Shown: positions 18,868 to 31,588 of the stretch, piece after piece | Numbering within the stretch: position 1 is the stretch's first letter | Layout: the number at the start of each line of letters is the position of its first letter | DNA from: Gp6-AA40 sp032156805 | Lineage (GTDB): Bacteria > Acidobacteriota > Vicinamibacteria > Vicinamibacterales > UBA2999 | Assembly (NCBI GenBank): GCA_032156805.1 | Contig: JALDXQ010000001.1 | Span: forward strand, 1-64,000 | Direction of reading: 5' to 3' | DNA: 64,000 bases | Made by a program: the position numbers and the translations under genes | Notes under the pieces: model-generated | What the model was told of the DNA's origin: nothing | The model's database searches: none | What the model saw: the letters and a program-made list of their open reading frames with translations, nothing else

Positions 18868-19525
18868 GCCACACACTACCCACGATCATCGCCAGCAGCG
18901 CGGCCGAGGTCATCATGGCCTGATACGCCCGCGGTCCGTGTACGCCGCGCACGGTGATCGATCCGACGGCGGCGGCGAAGAGCGTCATCGCTGCCACGGT
19001 TCCCACGCCAAATGCGCCGATGTAGAGAACGGCGGCGCCCGTCGTCGGCAGCGCCAGGGCCGGCAGCACGCCAAAGAAATGCGAGCTCCCCGCCACGCCG
19101 TGCAGGACGCCCATGCAGAACGAGGCGTGCGCATGTCCCAGTCGTCGGATCCACGCTGGTCCGGCCTGCACGTGAATGTGGTCATGGGACAGTTGACCGT
19201 GCTGATGTCGTGCCTGGCCGACGCGCAGGCAGCGGCTCAGGGCCCACAGTCCGATGCCGATGAGCGCCGCACCCACCAGCCGCTCGCTCCATGCCGACAG
19301 CGCCTCGATGGGCGGCAGCATCTCGCGCAACAACACCCCGAGGAGTGCGACGACGACAACACCCGACGCGTGCCCAAGTCCCCACGTCCATCCTGCGACC
19401 CAGGCGCGCCGACGGCCGTCAACGGCAAGCGGCGCAACGGCCGCGAGGTGATCCGGTCCGGACAGCACGTGAAACAAGCCGGCGGCGGCGCCGGTGAGAA
19501 GGATGAGCATCGAGGGATCAATCAT
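18848..19525 (-). CDS. Nickel/cobalt-type (NiCoT/UreH-like) membrane transporter
   Basis: The 225-residue protein has six to seven hydrophobic segments. Its first span carries 'HVLSGPDHLAA' (His19, Asp25, His26), like the HX4DH motif of NiCoT nickel/cobalt permeases. A second pattern 'GLGHASG' lies in the next span, and a His-rich cytoplasmic loop ('RHQHGQLSHDHIHVQ') is a common metal-binding feature of this group. Ni2+ or Co2+ uptake or efflux is the family expectation; direction and metal cannot be told from sequence. It is convergent with the Tad operon and overlaps its last gene. No urease or hydrogenase genes are nearby. Confidence 0.7.
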   Translation of the reverse strand: MIDPSMLILLTGAAAGLFHVLSGPDHLAAVAPLAVDGRRRAWVAGWTWGLGHASGVVVVALLGVLLREMLPPIEALSAWSERLVGAALIGIGLWALSRCLRVGQARHQHGQLSHDHIHVQAGPAWIRRLGHAHASFCMGVLHGVAGSSHFFGVLPALALPTTGAAVLYIGAFGVGTVAAMTLFAAAVGSITVRGVHGPRAYQAMMTSAALLAMIVGSVWLTAPLK

Positions 19526-19615
19526 GGCATGGCTTTGCGCTTTAGGCTCTGGACTTTCGCACGCGGAGGTTGCTCGGCCCAGAGCCGAGGGCCGAAAGCC
19601 TGGAGCCCATGGCCC
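19526..19615. repeat. Spacer made of 'GGCTCTAGG'-type word repeats
   Basis: The 90-bp gap between two minus-strand genes contains degenerate words such as tttaggctct, cagagccgag and gccgaaagcc in both orientations. It resembles the spacers at 23727-23802 and 51020-51081. I see no gene or promoter in it. Confidence 0.5.
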
Positions 19616-20383
19616 TCACTTCGGCGCCATGCGAATCGCGCCATCCAGCCGGATGACTTCACCGTTCAGCATCTCGTTCTCGAAGATGTGCCGCACGAGC
19701 GACGCGTACTCGTCGGCCCGCCCGAGACGGGGAGGAAAGGGGATCTGCTGTGCGAGTGACTGTCGTGCAGCCTCTGGCAGCGCCGCGAGCAGCGGCGTGT
19801 CGAAGATGCCGGGAGCAATCGTCATGACGCGGATCCCAATCCGCGCGAGCTCGCGCGCGATCGGCAGTGTCAGGGAGACGATGCCACCCTTCGAGGCCGC
19901 GTATGCCGCCTGTCCGATCTGGCCGTCGAAGGCGGCGACCGATGCCGTGTTCACGATGACGCCTCGTTCGCCGCCTTCGCTGGCGGTGTTGTCTGCCATG
20001 GCTGCCGCAGCCAACCGGATGACGTTGAACGTGCCAACGAGATTGATCTGGATGACGCGCGTGAAGTGCTCGAGCGGCTGAACCCCTTCCCGGCCGAGGA
20101 CTCGCTCCGCTGCAGGGATGCCGGCGACGTTGACCAGACCATCGACCCGGCCGAACTCCTGGAGTGCGAGGCCGATCGCAGCGACGACGTCGTCTTCATT
20201 GGTGACGTCCGCCCTGGCGAAGCGTGCGCTCGAGCCGTGTTGTGCGGCCTTGGCGCGTCCCGCCTCGTCCTTGAGATCGAGTATGACTGCGCGCCCACCC
20301 TGGGCAACGACCATGTCGACGGTGGCGGCGCCCAGGCCTGACGCGCCGCCGGTGACGAGGATTGTTCGTTCTTTCAGAGTCAC
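19616..20383 (-). CDS. SDR dehydrogenase resembling 3-hydroxyacyl-CoA dehydrogenase type 2
   Basis: The 255-residue short-chain dehydrogenase uses GTG 20383 as start; the frame runs open upstream, but the Rossmann fold begins here. It shows the NAD site 'TGGASGLGAA' (residues 11-20), 'ARADVTNEDD', 'VNVAGI', the catalytic Ser region 'VNTASVAAFDGQIGQ', the YxxxK pair in 'AAYAASKGG' and 'APGIFDTPLLAALPE'. The pattern is closest to human HSD17B10-like 3-hydroxyacyl-CoA dehydrogenases, which act in fatty-acid and branched-chain degradation. No beta-oxidation genes flank it, so substrate remains inferred. Confidence 0.8.
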   Translation of the reverse strand: MTLKERTILVTGGASGLGAATVDMVVAQGGRAVILDLKDEAGRAKAAQHGSSARFARADVTNEDDVVAAIGLALQEFGRVDGLVNVAGIPAAERVLGREGVQPLEHFTRVIQINLVGTFNVIRLAAAAMADNTASEGGERGVIVNTASVAAFDGQIGQAAYAASKGGIVSLTLPIARELARIGIRVMTIAPGIFDTPLLAALPEAARQSLAQQIPFPPRLGRADEYASLVRHIFENEMLNGEVIRLDGAIRMAPK

Positions 20384-20505
20384 GAAGAGGATCTTATCAA
20401 TGGCTCTGAGGCTCGCGGCTTTGGGCTTGGGCCCGGGTGTCGATTTGGCCAGGGATCGTTCGACTACCATGAAACGGCCCGATGGCCGCGAGGAGGCGAG
20501 CGGTG

Positions 20506-21030
20506 ATGAGACAGGCTCTTGTTGTTGCAGTTCTGTTGGGTGCGTCTGTGCCGGTGGTGTCCGTGCAGGCGAGCCAGGATCATGAGACGACACACACACT
20601 GCGCCTCGCTCCCGGCGCCAGGGGCGCCGCCGCCACGCTGGCGGACATGACGTGGCTCATCGGACACTGGAAAGGGACCGGGCTCGGGGGCGTGTCTGAG
20701 GAGATCTGGGCCGACCCGGTGGGCGGGGTGATGATGGGGATGTACAGGCTCGTCACCGACGGCAAGCCGTCCTTCTACGAATTCATGCACCTGGCGGAGG
20801 ACCAGGGTTCGCTCACGCTGAAACTGAAGCACTTCAACCCTGATCTCACCGCGTGGGAAGAGAAAGACCGGTTCGTGTCGTTCCCGCTGGTCAAGCTCGG
20901 TGACAAGGAGGCCTTCTTCAGCGGCCTGACGTTCCGCCTGCTGGCTGATGGAAAGCTCGAGATCTTCCTCGCGCTGCAGCAGAACGGGAAGGTGCGTGAG
21001 GAGCGATTCGTGCTCGAGAAGCAGAATTAG
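20506..21030 (+). CDS. Secreted DUF6265-like protein
   Basis: With ATG 20506 (AGGAGG at 20491) the protein has 174 residues. It begins with a signal peptide (about 1-24, 'ALVVAVLLGASVPVVSVQAS'). The rest carries the DUF6265 signature 'MTWLIGHWKGTGLGG' followed by 'EEIWADPVGGVMMGMYR', a small beta-barrel found in many periplasmic proteins of unknown role. An in-frame ATG at 20482 has no better ribosome site. It is divergent from the SDR gene and convergent, 12 bp apart, with the next gene. Confidence 0.75.
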   Translation: MRQALVVAVLLGASVPVVSVQASQDHETTHTLRLAPGARGAAATLADMTWLIGHWKGTGLGGVSEEIWADPVGGVMMGMYRLVTDGKPSFYEFMHLAEDQGSLTLKLKHFNPDLTAWEEKDRFVSFPLVKLGDKEAFFSGLTFRLLADGKLEIFLALQQNGKVREERFVLEKQN

Positions 21031-21042
21031 GCGCGAACGTGG

Positions 21043-21465
21043 CTACTTCGGAACTTTCGCTTTTCCACTTTCCATCTCGACCAGGCCGACGCTGTTGCCG
21101 GCGGGATCGTTGAACACGGCCAGCACCACGCGTCCCGGTACCTCGAGTCGCGGAAACCGAATCGTGCCGCCTCGCTCCTTCACTTTCGCCAACGTCGCTG
21201 TGATGTCGTCGACGCCGACGTAGACGATCGTCTCGGCCATGCCTTTGCCGATCGTCGCCGGCAGCGGCGAGCTGACGGTCGTCATCACGTCGCCGCCCGG
21301 GGCGATCTTCCACTCGAAGAGGCCGGCGTAGAACTGCTGCAGCGTTTCGCCTGCGGGGCCAAAGATGCTGAAGAAGACGACCGGCGCGCCGCGTGCCGCC
21401 GCCTCCTGCGCCGATGCGATTGTGGGAAGGAGCAGGGCACAAGCCAGGACGATGTGTCGAGTCAT
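21043..21465 (-). CDS. Exported VOC (glyoxalase/bleomycin-resistance fold) protein
   Basis: Start ATG 21465 gives 140 residues with a signal peptide (about 1-20, ending 'TIASAQEA'). A single VOC module follows: 'VVFFSIFGPAGETLQQFYAG', 'TIVYVGVDDITATLAKVKER', 'GGTIRFPRLEVPG' and 'AVFNDPAGNSVGLVE'. VOC domains bind a metal and small substrates, but most exported versions are uncharacterised. The longer upstream frame has no ribosome site and would hide the signal peptide. It lies downstream of the radical SAM gene on the same strand, 141 bp away. Confidence 0.75.
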   Translation of the reverse strand: MTRHIVLACALLLPTIASAQEAAARGAPVVFFSIFGPAGETLQQFYAGLFEWKIAPGGDVMTTVSSPLPATIGKGMAETIVYVGVDDITATLAKVKERGGTIRFPRLEVPGRVVLAVFNDPAGNSVGLVEMESGKAKVPK

Positions 21466-21567
21466 GCGTCGGAGTGTAGCCACGCGGGGCGCGACGCGTC
21501 TTGATGTTTCTTGCGGTGGCCTTCGAAAAGAAGAAGGCCGGCGATGCAACCACCGCCGGCCCATCAG

Positions 21568-21591
21568 GTCCGGCTCAAGCCGGACACTACG
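21568..21591 (+). repeat. Interspersed palindrome, family A, copy 1
   Basis: GTCCGGCTCAAGCCGGAC followed by ACTACG. The perfect stem GTCCGGCT/AGCCGGAC has a 2-nt centre. The same stem recurs at 30074-30097 (same orientation) and twice at 63821-63895 (reverse orientation). It lies after the end of the minus-strand radical SAM gene. Confidence 0.75.
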
Positions 21592-21606
21592 TTCTACGTT
21601 CCGCGC

Positions 21607-23706
21607 TTACTTCACGTCCTTGTGGGTGACTTCCTGGACGTCCTGCTTCTTCTTGCCACCCACGTTCAGCCCCTGGATCTGAATCGTCGGCTGCTCCTTG
21701 AGCACCTGCTGACGATACAGACGTTCCATCTCCATGTGCTGACGGATTTCCTCGGGCGACATCTGCGACTTCTTGCGCGCGTTGAGCTTTTCTTCGCGCG
21801 CGTTCTTGGCGACGCCGAGCTCGTCGAGATCGGTCTGCCGGCCCGCAGCCACGGCTTCCGCATTGAGCTGCAGCGTGTGCTCCTTGCTCGCCATCGGCAC
21901 GTTCTTGTTGCCGGCGAAGATTTCGTGGCGGCCGTTCTCCTCGTACCACTTGGTGAGGGTGGCCGTCATGTGCATCTTCTCGAGAATGTTCCGCCAGCCG
22001 ATGCCGGTGTTGTAGGCGCAGAACGAGATCTCACCCTGCTGCGTGCCGTACGGGATGATGCACATCTCCGTGCGGCGGAAGTCGTAGTTGAAGAGATCCT
22101 GGAACCACATGCCGGCGATGAACAGGAAGTTCCACCGGTCGGCGCGACGTTTCTGGATGTCGCTCATCGTGCGGTCGCCGGTGACGCTGCCGTAGCTCTT
22201 GCCGGTCGCGCCGAAGGTCTTGTCGAACTTCTTCATCAGGTCGGCGATGCGGAAGTGCGTCGGCGCCTTGAACGGGTCGTAGTTGCGCATCAGCGCGAGC
22301 GCCATGCCGGCGACCGACAGGAACTTGCCGCGGGCGGCGTCGTTGACCTGCGCGACGTCCTTGGCGAGCTGATCGGCCTTGAGGAACGCGGTGACGGGGA
22401 CGGCTTCCTTGGTCTCCTTGTCGATCATCAGCGCCATGCCGATGCCGCAGTTCGGGTGGCATCCGCAGGTGAGCTGACCCCATTCGCGATCCGGTCCGTG
22501 CACGACGTCGGCCCAGTCGGTGAAGGTCGACATGAACGAGATCGGGAACCAGTCGCGGGTCGGCTCGCCGATGCCGGTCTGGTTCTTCACGTCGTGCGCC
22601 AGGTGCGACAGCGTGTAGCGCTGTGCGGCGCGGCGTTCCGGGGTGATCTCTTCGTCGCGTCCGGTGAACGACACCGGCTGGAAGGAGAGGAAGTTGATTC
22701 GCTTCGGGTTGTCGAGCGCGAACTCGATGACGCGGCCAACCTGCTCGTTGTTCACGCCGTTGACGATGGTGATGACCGGGACGATGTCGACGCCGGCGTT
22801 GTGCAGGTTCTCAATCGCGCGCAGCTTGACGTCAAAGAGGTTTCCGACGCGGCGATGCGAGTTGGCGGCGTTGCCGATGCCGTCGAACTGCAGATACGCG
22901 TAGCGCAGGCCCGCTTCCGCCGCCGCCTTCGCGAAGTCCGGACTCTTGGCGAACTCGATGCCGTTGGTCGCCGCCTGCACGCTGTTGTAGCCGACCTTGC
23001 GCGAGTAGCGGATCGCATCCAGGAAGTACGGCGACATCGTCGGCTCGCCGCCCGAGAACTGCACCGACATCTGGCGGCGCGGCTTGATCGTGATCGCGTT
23101 GTCGAGGACCTGCTTGATGTCCTCCCATCCGAGCTCGTGGACGAAGCCAACCTGGTTGGCGTCCATGAAGCAGGGGTCGCACATCATGTTGCAGCGGTTG
23201 GTCAGGTCGACGGTCAGCACCGACCCGCGGCCATGCAGGACGGTCGAGGAGCCATGGTTGTGCAGCTTCTCGTCGTTGTGGGCGCGGATATCGCGACCGG
23301 GGAACACTTCTTCGAGGTGCTTGAAGAACGCGGTGTCGATGGCCATCACGTCCTCGAAGTGGCCGTGAATGGGACAATCCTTCACCATCAGGATCTTGCC
23401 GTCGCGTTCGAGGATCGTGGCCTTGATCTCGCCGACCTTCTCATTCAGGAGGACGCTGACGTCCTTCTTCCCATCGAGGATGTCCTGCCGCGCCTCGCGC
23501 GTGCAGGTGGGGCACAGCGAGTCGGTCTGACGAGGCCAACCCAGTGGAGGCTTGGTCTTCTGATACGACTTGAGCAGGGGCTTGTCCGACCAGCGCGGGA
23601 TGAACGAAGGGTTCTGCTTGATCTTGTTGGCTGTCGAAAACACCTGCCACATTCCGTTGGCGGCAATCGACAGACCCTTCTCGACGTACTTCATCGGCGC
23701 ATGCAT
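21607..23706 (-). CDS. Radical SAM protein of the tetraether synthase (Tes/MJ0619-like) family
   Basis: This 699-residue protein has the cysteine layout I associate with archaeal glycerol dibiphytanyl lipid synthase. The N-terminal 'CPTCTREARQ' (Cys65, Cys68) precedes 'DGKILMVKDCPIHGHFED' (Cys111). The radical SAM motif is CX3CX2C at Cys172/176/179 ('TNRCNMMCDPCF') with 'SGGEP' at 218-222. A cysteine group 'CGCHPNC' is at 414-420, and the C-terminal pair is 'MCIIPYGTQQG...FCAYN' (Cys549, Cys563). Such enzymes join hydrocarbon tails by C-C bonds. Bacterial relatives are linked to membrane-spanning diabolic-acid lipids. A charged extension of about 100 residues follows the core. The family call is good; the exact reaction is inference. 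Confidence 0.75.
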   Translation of the reverse strand: MHAPMKYVEKGLSIAANGMWQVFSTANKIKQNPSFIPRWSDKPLLKSYQKTKPPLGWPRQTDSLCPTCTREARQDILDGKKDVSVLLNEKVGEIKATILERDGKILMVKDCPIHGHFEDVMAIDTAFFKHLEEVFPGRDIRAHNDEKLHNHGSSTVLHGRGSVLTVDLTNRCNMMCDPCFMDANQVGFVHELGWEDIKQVLDNAITIKPRRQMSVQFSGGEPTMSPYFLDAIRYSRKVGYNSVQAATNGIEFAKSPDFAKAAAEAGLRYAYLQFDGIGNAANSHRRVGNLFDVKLRAIENLHNAGVDIVPVITIVNGVNNEQVGRVIEFALDNPKRINFLSFQPVSFTGRDEEITPERRAAQRYTLSHLAHDVKNQTGIGEPTRDWFPISFMSTFTDWADVVHGPDREWGQLTCGCHPNCGIGMALMIDKETKEAVPVTAFLKADQLAKDVAQVNDAARGKFLSVAGMALALMRNYDPFKAPTHFRIADLMKKFDKTFGATGKSYGSVTGDRTMSDIQKRRADRWNFLFIAGMWFQDLFNYDFRRTEMCIIPYGTQQGEISFCAYNTGIGWRNILEKMHMTATLTKWYEENGRHEIFAGNKNVPMASKEHTLQLNAEAVAAGRQTDLDELGVAKNAREEKLNARKKSQMSPEEIRQHMEMERLYRQQVLKEQPTIQIQGLNVGGKKKQDVQEVTHKDVK

Positions 23707-23726
23707 GTAACAGCTCCTAAAATTTT

Positions 23727-23802
23727 CAGGCTCTAGGCTCTCAGCTCTAGGGCGACGGTTCTGGTTCCCTGGGCTCGGCTCTAGGTGCTCAGCTCTGGTG
23801 GG
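23727..23802. repeat. GGCTCTAGG-type word repeat
   Basis: Six to eight degenerate copies of words like ggctctagg, ctctcagctctaggg and gctcggctctaggt follow one another with no fixed period. The same vocabulary appears at 19526-19615 and 51020-51081. Confidence 0.6.
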
Positions 23803-23948
23803 TACTGGCTTCCCGGCCAGAATGTCGGGTCATCATACGGGGAGACTGACAGAATTAGGCCATTTTTCAGCGGATTGGCGTTTATGAGCCGTGGGCGGGC
23901 CAGAAAAGCCGTCGACTGGCATATCCGATAAAAATAGTCTTGTATGGC

Positions 23949-23968
23949 GAGATTAGATTGATAATCTC
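23949..23968 (+). promoter_or_regulatory. Operator-like perfect palindrome upstream of gltB
   Basis: GAGATTA-gattga-TAATCTC is a perfect 7-bp inverted repeat with a 6-nt centre, about 50 bp before the gltB start. A -10-like GATAAT (23960-23965) lies inside it. A dimeric regulator bound here would block or adjust RNA polymerase. I found no good -35 element. Confidence 0.45.
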
Positions 23969-24018
23969 AGATCATTGTATTTCCGTTATGCAGTGATCAC
24001 CGACACAATGTGCCGACC

Positions 24019-28618
<4,600 letters not shown>

Positions 28619-28626
<8 letters not shown>

Positions 28627-30067
28627 GGCCACCGGCTTCATTGAGATCCAGCGGAAGAAGCATCCCTCACGTCCGATCGACGAGCGCATTCGCGACTGGC
28701 ATGAAGTGTATCTGCCGTACCCGCCGGGCGAGCTCGGGAAGCAGGGTGCCCGTTGCATGGACTGCGGGATCCCGTTCTGTCATCAGGGGTGCCCGCTTGG
28801 GAACCTGATTCCAGATTGGAACGATCTGGTCTATCGCGACCGCTGGCAGGCGGCGATCGATCGCCTGCACGCCACGAACAACTTTCCGGAGTTCACCGGG
28901 AAGTTGTGCCCGGCACCGTGTGAAGGCGCTTGCGTGCTCGGCATCAACGACTACCCGGTCACGATCAAATCGATCGAGGCATCGATCATCGATCGCGCGT
29001 GGGACGAGGGATGGATCAAGCCGCGAACGCCGGCGACCAGCACGTTCAAGCGTGTGGCGATCGTCGGCTCAGGTCCGGCGGGCCTGGCGGCGGCTGACCA
29101 GTTGAATTGCGCGGGGCACTCGGTCACGGTCTTCGAGAAATCGGACCGCATCGGTGGGCTCCTGCGATACGGAATCCCCGAGTTCAAGATGGAGAAGCGC
29201 TTCCTCGACCGACGTCTGGCGATGATGGAAGCGGAGGGCGTCGTGTTCCGGCCAGGGATCAACGTCGGCGTTGACGTACCGGCGGCCCGGCTCGTGTCGG
29301 ACTACGACGCGGTCCTGCTGTCTGGTGGCGCCGGTCAGCCGCGTGACCTGCCGGTTCCCGGTCGTGAGCTCAAGGGTGTTCTTTTCGCGATGGATTACCT
29401 GACGCTGCAGAATCGCCGGTGCGAAGGGGATCACGTTCCCGACCGTGAGTTCATCACGGCCAAAGACAAGCACGTGATCATCATCGGCGGTGGTGACACG
29501 GGCGCCGACTGTCTCGGGACAGCGCATCGTCAGGGCGCAAAGTCAGTGTCGCAACTCGAGGTGATGGATCGGCCTCCCGATTCGCGCGCTGCCGACAACC
29601 CGTGGCCGACCTGGCCGCAGATCTTCCGTATCTCCTCGGCACACGAAGAAGGTGGCGAGCGCCTGTATTCCGTCTCGACGCAGCGTTTCTCGGGCGACGA
29701 TGCGGGTAATGTGCGCGCGCTGCACGCCGTGAAAGTCGAGATGGTCAAGCAGGACGGGCGCGTGCAGTTCGTCCCGGTCCCGGGAAGCGAGTTCGAGATT
29801 CCCGCCGACCTCGTGCTGCTCGCCATGGGCTTCGTCGGACCCGAGCGTCCGGGTCTTCTCGAGAGCCTCGGTGTGAAGCTGACCGACCGCGGGAATGTCG
29901 CGCGCGACGAGTGGTGGATGACGAGCGTCCCCGGTGTTTTCACCGCCGGCGACATGCAGCGCGGCCAATCGCTCATCGTGTGGGCGATCGCGGAAGGGCG
30001 CAGCGCCGCGCGCGCGATCGACCATTACCTCATGGGCGAGTCGCAGCTTCCCGCACCGCTCGCGTAG
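28619..30067 (+). CDS. gltD: Glutamate synthase, small (beta) subunit
   Basis: The 482-residue NADPH-dependent flavoprotein feeds electrons to GltB. Start ATG 28619 overlaps the gltB stop by 8 bp and begins 'MGKATGFIEIQRKKHP', the standard GltD N-terminus. The low-potential 4Fe-4S cysteines are in 'CMDCGIPFCHQGCPLGN' and 'CPAPCEGACV'. The FAD site is 'AIVGSGPAGLAAADQL', and the NADPH site is 'HVIIIGGGDTGADCLG'. Length and motif order are typical. Together with gltB it makes a complete ammonia-assimilation enzyme. Confidence 0.96.
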
Positions 30068-30073
30068 TGCACG

Positions 30074-30097
30074 GTCCGGCTAAAGCCGGACACTACG
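30074..30097 (+). repeat. Interspersed palindrome, family A, copy 2
   Basis: GTCCGGCTAAAGCCGGAC followed by ACTACG, 6 bp after the gltD stop. It matches the copy at 21568 except at the 2-nt centre. It could end or stabilise the glt message. Confidence 0.75.
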
Positions 30098-30112
30098 ACT
30101 GACGGACCTTCC

Positions 30113-30568
30113 ATGAGGATCGCCATGTGCAACATTCGTCTCACCTGCGCCGTCATTGCACTCACCCTTCTCGCGACATCGTGCGCGTCCACTTCGGCGC
30201 AGAACGACGCAACGACCGCCCTGCCCGCTGCGCTCAAGGCGAGTTCCGACGCGTGGAATAGCGCCGACCTTGCCGGTCACATTCGCGACTACGCGGACTC
30301 CGCGACGTTCATGGGGGGAAACGGTCCGATCCAGGGGCGCGATCGCGTGGGTGCCGCGCTGGCGAAGTCGTTCTGGCTCGACGGCAAGCCGAAGCAGCAA
30401 CTCTCGTTCGATCGCATCGACGTGCGACCTCTGGGTGACCGTCACGCGCTGGTGACTGGGCACTTCCTCCTGACCGGCGGTGGCGAGGCGGACAAGAGCG
30501 GCTGGTTCAGCCTCACGTACGAGAAGACTCCATCAGGCTGGTTCATCCTGCACGATCACTCGAGCTGA
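30113..30568 (+). CDS. Lipoprotein with SnoaL/DUF4440-like (NTF2 fold) domain
   Basis: This 151-residue protein has a lipoprotein signal with lipobox 'LLATSC' (Cys23); ATG 30125 is an alternative start that keeps the same signal. The rest is a cone-shaped NTF2-like domain: 'ALKASSDAWNSADLAGHIRD', 'DSATFMGGNGPIQGRDRVG' and the C-terminal 'WFSLTYEKTPSGWFILHDHSS'. Members include ketosteroid isomerases, but this secreted DUF4440-type branch is mostly uncharacterised. It lies downstream of gltD across a palindrome and is probably separate in function. Confidence 0.75.
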   Translation: MRIAMCNIRLTCAVIALTLLATSCASTSAQNDATTALPAALKASSDAWNSADLAGHIRDYADSATFMGGNGPIQGRDRVGAALAKSFWLDGKPKQQLSFDRIDVRPLGDRHALVTGHFLLTGGGEADKSGWFSLTYEKTPSGWFILHDHSS

Positions 30569-30595
30569 TCACGTCCGCCGATCGAGCACGCCTTC

Positions 30596-31339
30596 CTACC
30601 GATCCGCTACGGGTGCCGATCCGAGCAGACGTTCCATGACGTCGCCCGCTGCACGGAGCGCTCCGGCACCGTCACCCTCAAAGGCGGATCCGTGCATCGC
30701 CGCCAGCAGTCTTGGCTCGAGCCGTGCCAGCGTCTCGAGCCGCTGACGCGTCTGTTGTGTAAACGGCATGTAGTCCATCAGGACCGGATGGGCCTGCATC
30801 CTCGCGATCGCCTCCCCGTATCGGTCGACGACATCGGTGCGGGTGACGGCCTCTCGCTGCCCGAACTGGTGGAACAAGTCCGAACAGAACAGCACGCGAT
30901 CCGCTTCTTCGAAAAGCATCCCGGCATCCCAGCCATGTGGAAGATGAGGAGTGGGCAGCCAGCGGAACCGGTGACGCCCGGTCGCAAGCACGTCTCCCGG
31001 GGCGAGCGCCAGCGGTGGTCGCGTCGCGTAGTCTGTGATATTGACGAGTGCGCCGACCTGGCCGCACGCAGGACGGGCATTCGGTGCGCGCGCCAGCCAC
31101 TCGTTCAAGGCGCCGCATTCGTCCACCTCGAAATGACTCCAGCTAATCCAGCGCAGCGAGGCGGGGTCGATCAGCCGACCGACAGCCTCCCACATAGCCG
31201 GAAACATGTGGCGCGTGCCGGTGTGAAACAGCAGCGGTTCGTCGTCTTTGACCAGGAAATGATTGAACTGCATGTCGAGCTCCGGCACGTGTATGCAGAT
31301 CCGGTACAAGTCACGGCCGATTTCGTCGATGTGCGCCAC
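30596..31339 (-). CDS. Stand-alone diiron metallo-beta-lactamase-fold protein (ODP-like oxygen binder)
   Basis: The 247-residue protein starts at GTG 31339 with AGGAGG five bases upstream. Its metal ligands follow the flavodiiron pattern, not the hydrolase pattern: HxExD at His69/Glu71/Asp73 ('SHFEVDECG'), His132 or His135 in 'PHLPHGWD', Asp154 in 'FCSDLFHQFG', and His216 in 'AAMHGSAFEG'. It lacks the flavodoxin domain of flavodiiron proteins, as do the oxygen-binding diiron proteins (ODP) linked to chemotaxis and oxygen sensing in some bacteria. No chemotaxis or redox gene is adjacent, so the partner is unknown. Confidence 0.75.
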   Translation of the reverse strand: MAHIDEIGRDLYRICIHVPELDMQFNHFLVKDDEPLLFHTGTRHMFPAMWEAVGRLIDPASLRWISWSHFEVDECGALNEWLARAPNARPACGQVGALVNITDYATRPPLALAPGDVLATGRHRFRWLPTPHLPHGWDAGMLFEEADRVLFCSDLFHQFGQREAVTRTDVVDRYGEAIARMQAHPVLMDYMPFTQQTRQRLETLARLEPRLLAAMHGSAFEGDGAGALRAAGDVMERLLGSAPVADR

Positions 31340-31510
31340 CGGTGCCTCCTCATGTATCTCTGGTCAGAAGTGTCCAGATGAACCGGGAATGCCCTTGGGC
31401 AGTCGGCTCAGTTCGTACTGGCTACACCCGACACCCTCCTACCTACACGACCCTACGCGACTCGACTACGAGGACGGGTGCGGCGCATCGCTGCGTTCGC
31501 GCTCTCGTCG

Positions 31511-31526
31511 TGGCACCCCTCCTGCA
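31511..31526 (+). promoter_or_regulatory. Sigma-54-like promoter before the proline-repeat secreted protein
   Basis: TGGCACCCCTCCTGCA matches TGGCAC-N5-TTGCA with one mismatch (C for the first T of the -12 box). GG and GC are exactly 10 bp apart. It lies in non-coding DNA 63 bp before ATG 31589, in the right orientation. Confidence 0.55.
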
Positions 31527-31588
31527 ACCCGCCTCGCAGCCGCCTCGTTGCGCGGCAACATCACAGTAACAGGGGGGAACACGATCCA

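Larger units (their letters stand above)
23707..24018. other. Divergent spacer between the radical SAM gene and gltB
   Basis: The 312-bp spacer has three parts: a GGCTCTAGG-word repeat (23727-23802), a mixed stretch, and an AT-rich part (about 23860-24000) unusual for this window. The AT-rich part contains the palindrome at 23949-23968 and should hold the gltB promoter. No RNA gene was recognised. Confidence 0.6.

Noticed and set aside
21511..23736. A 741-codon open frame antisense to the radical SAM gene
   Set aside because: The minus-strand radical SAM protein has full motifs; this frame has none.
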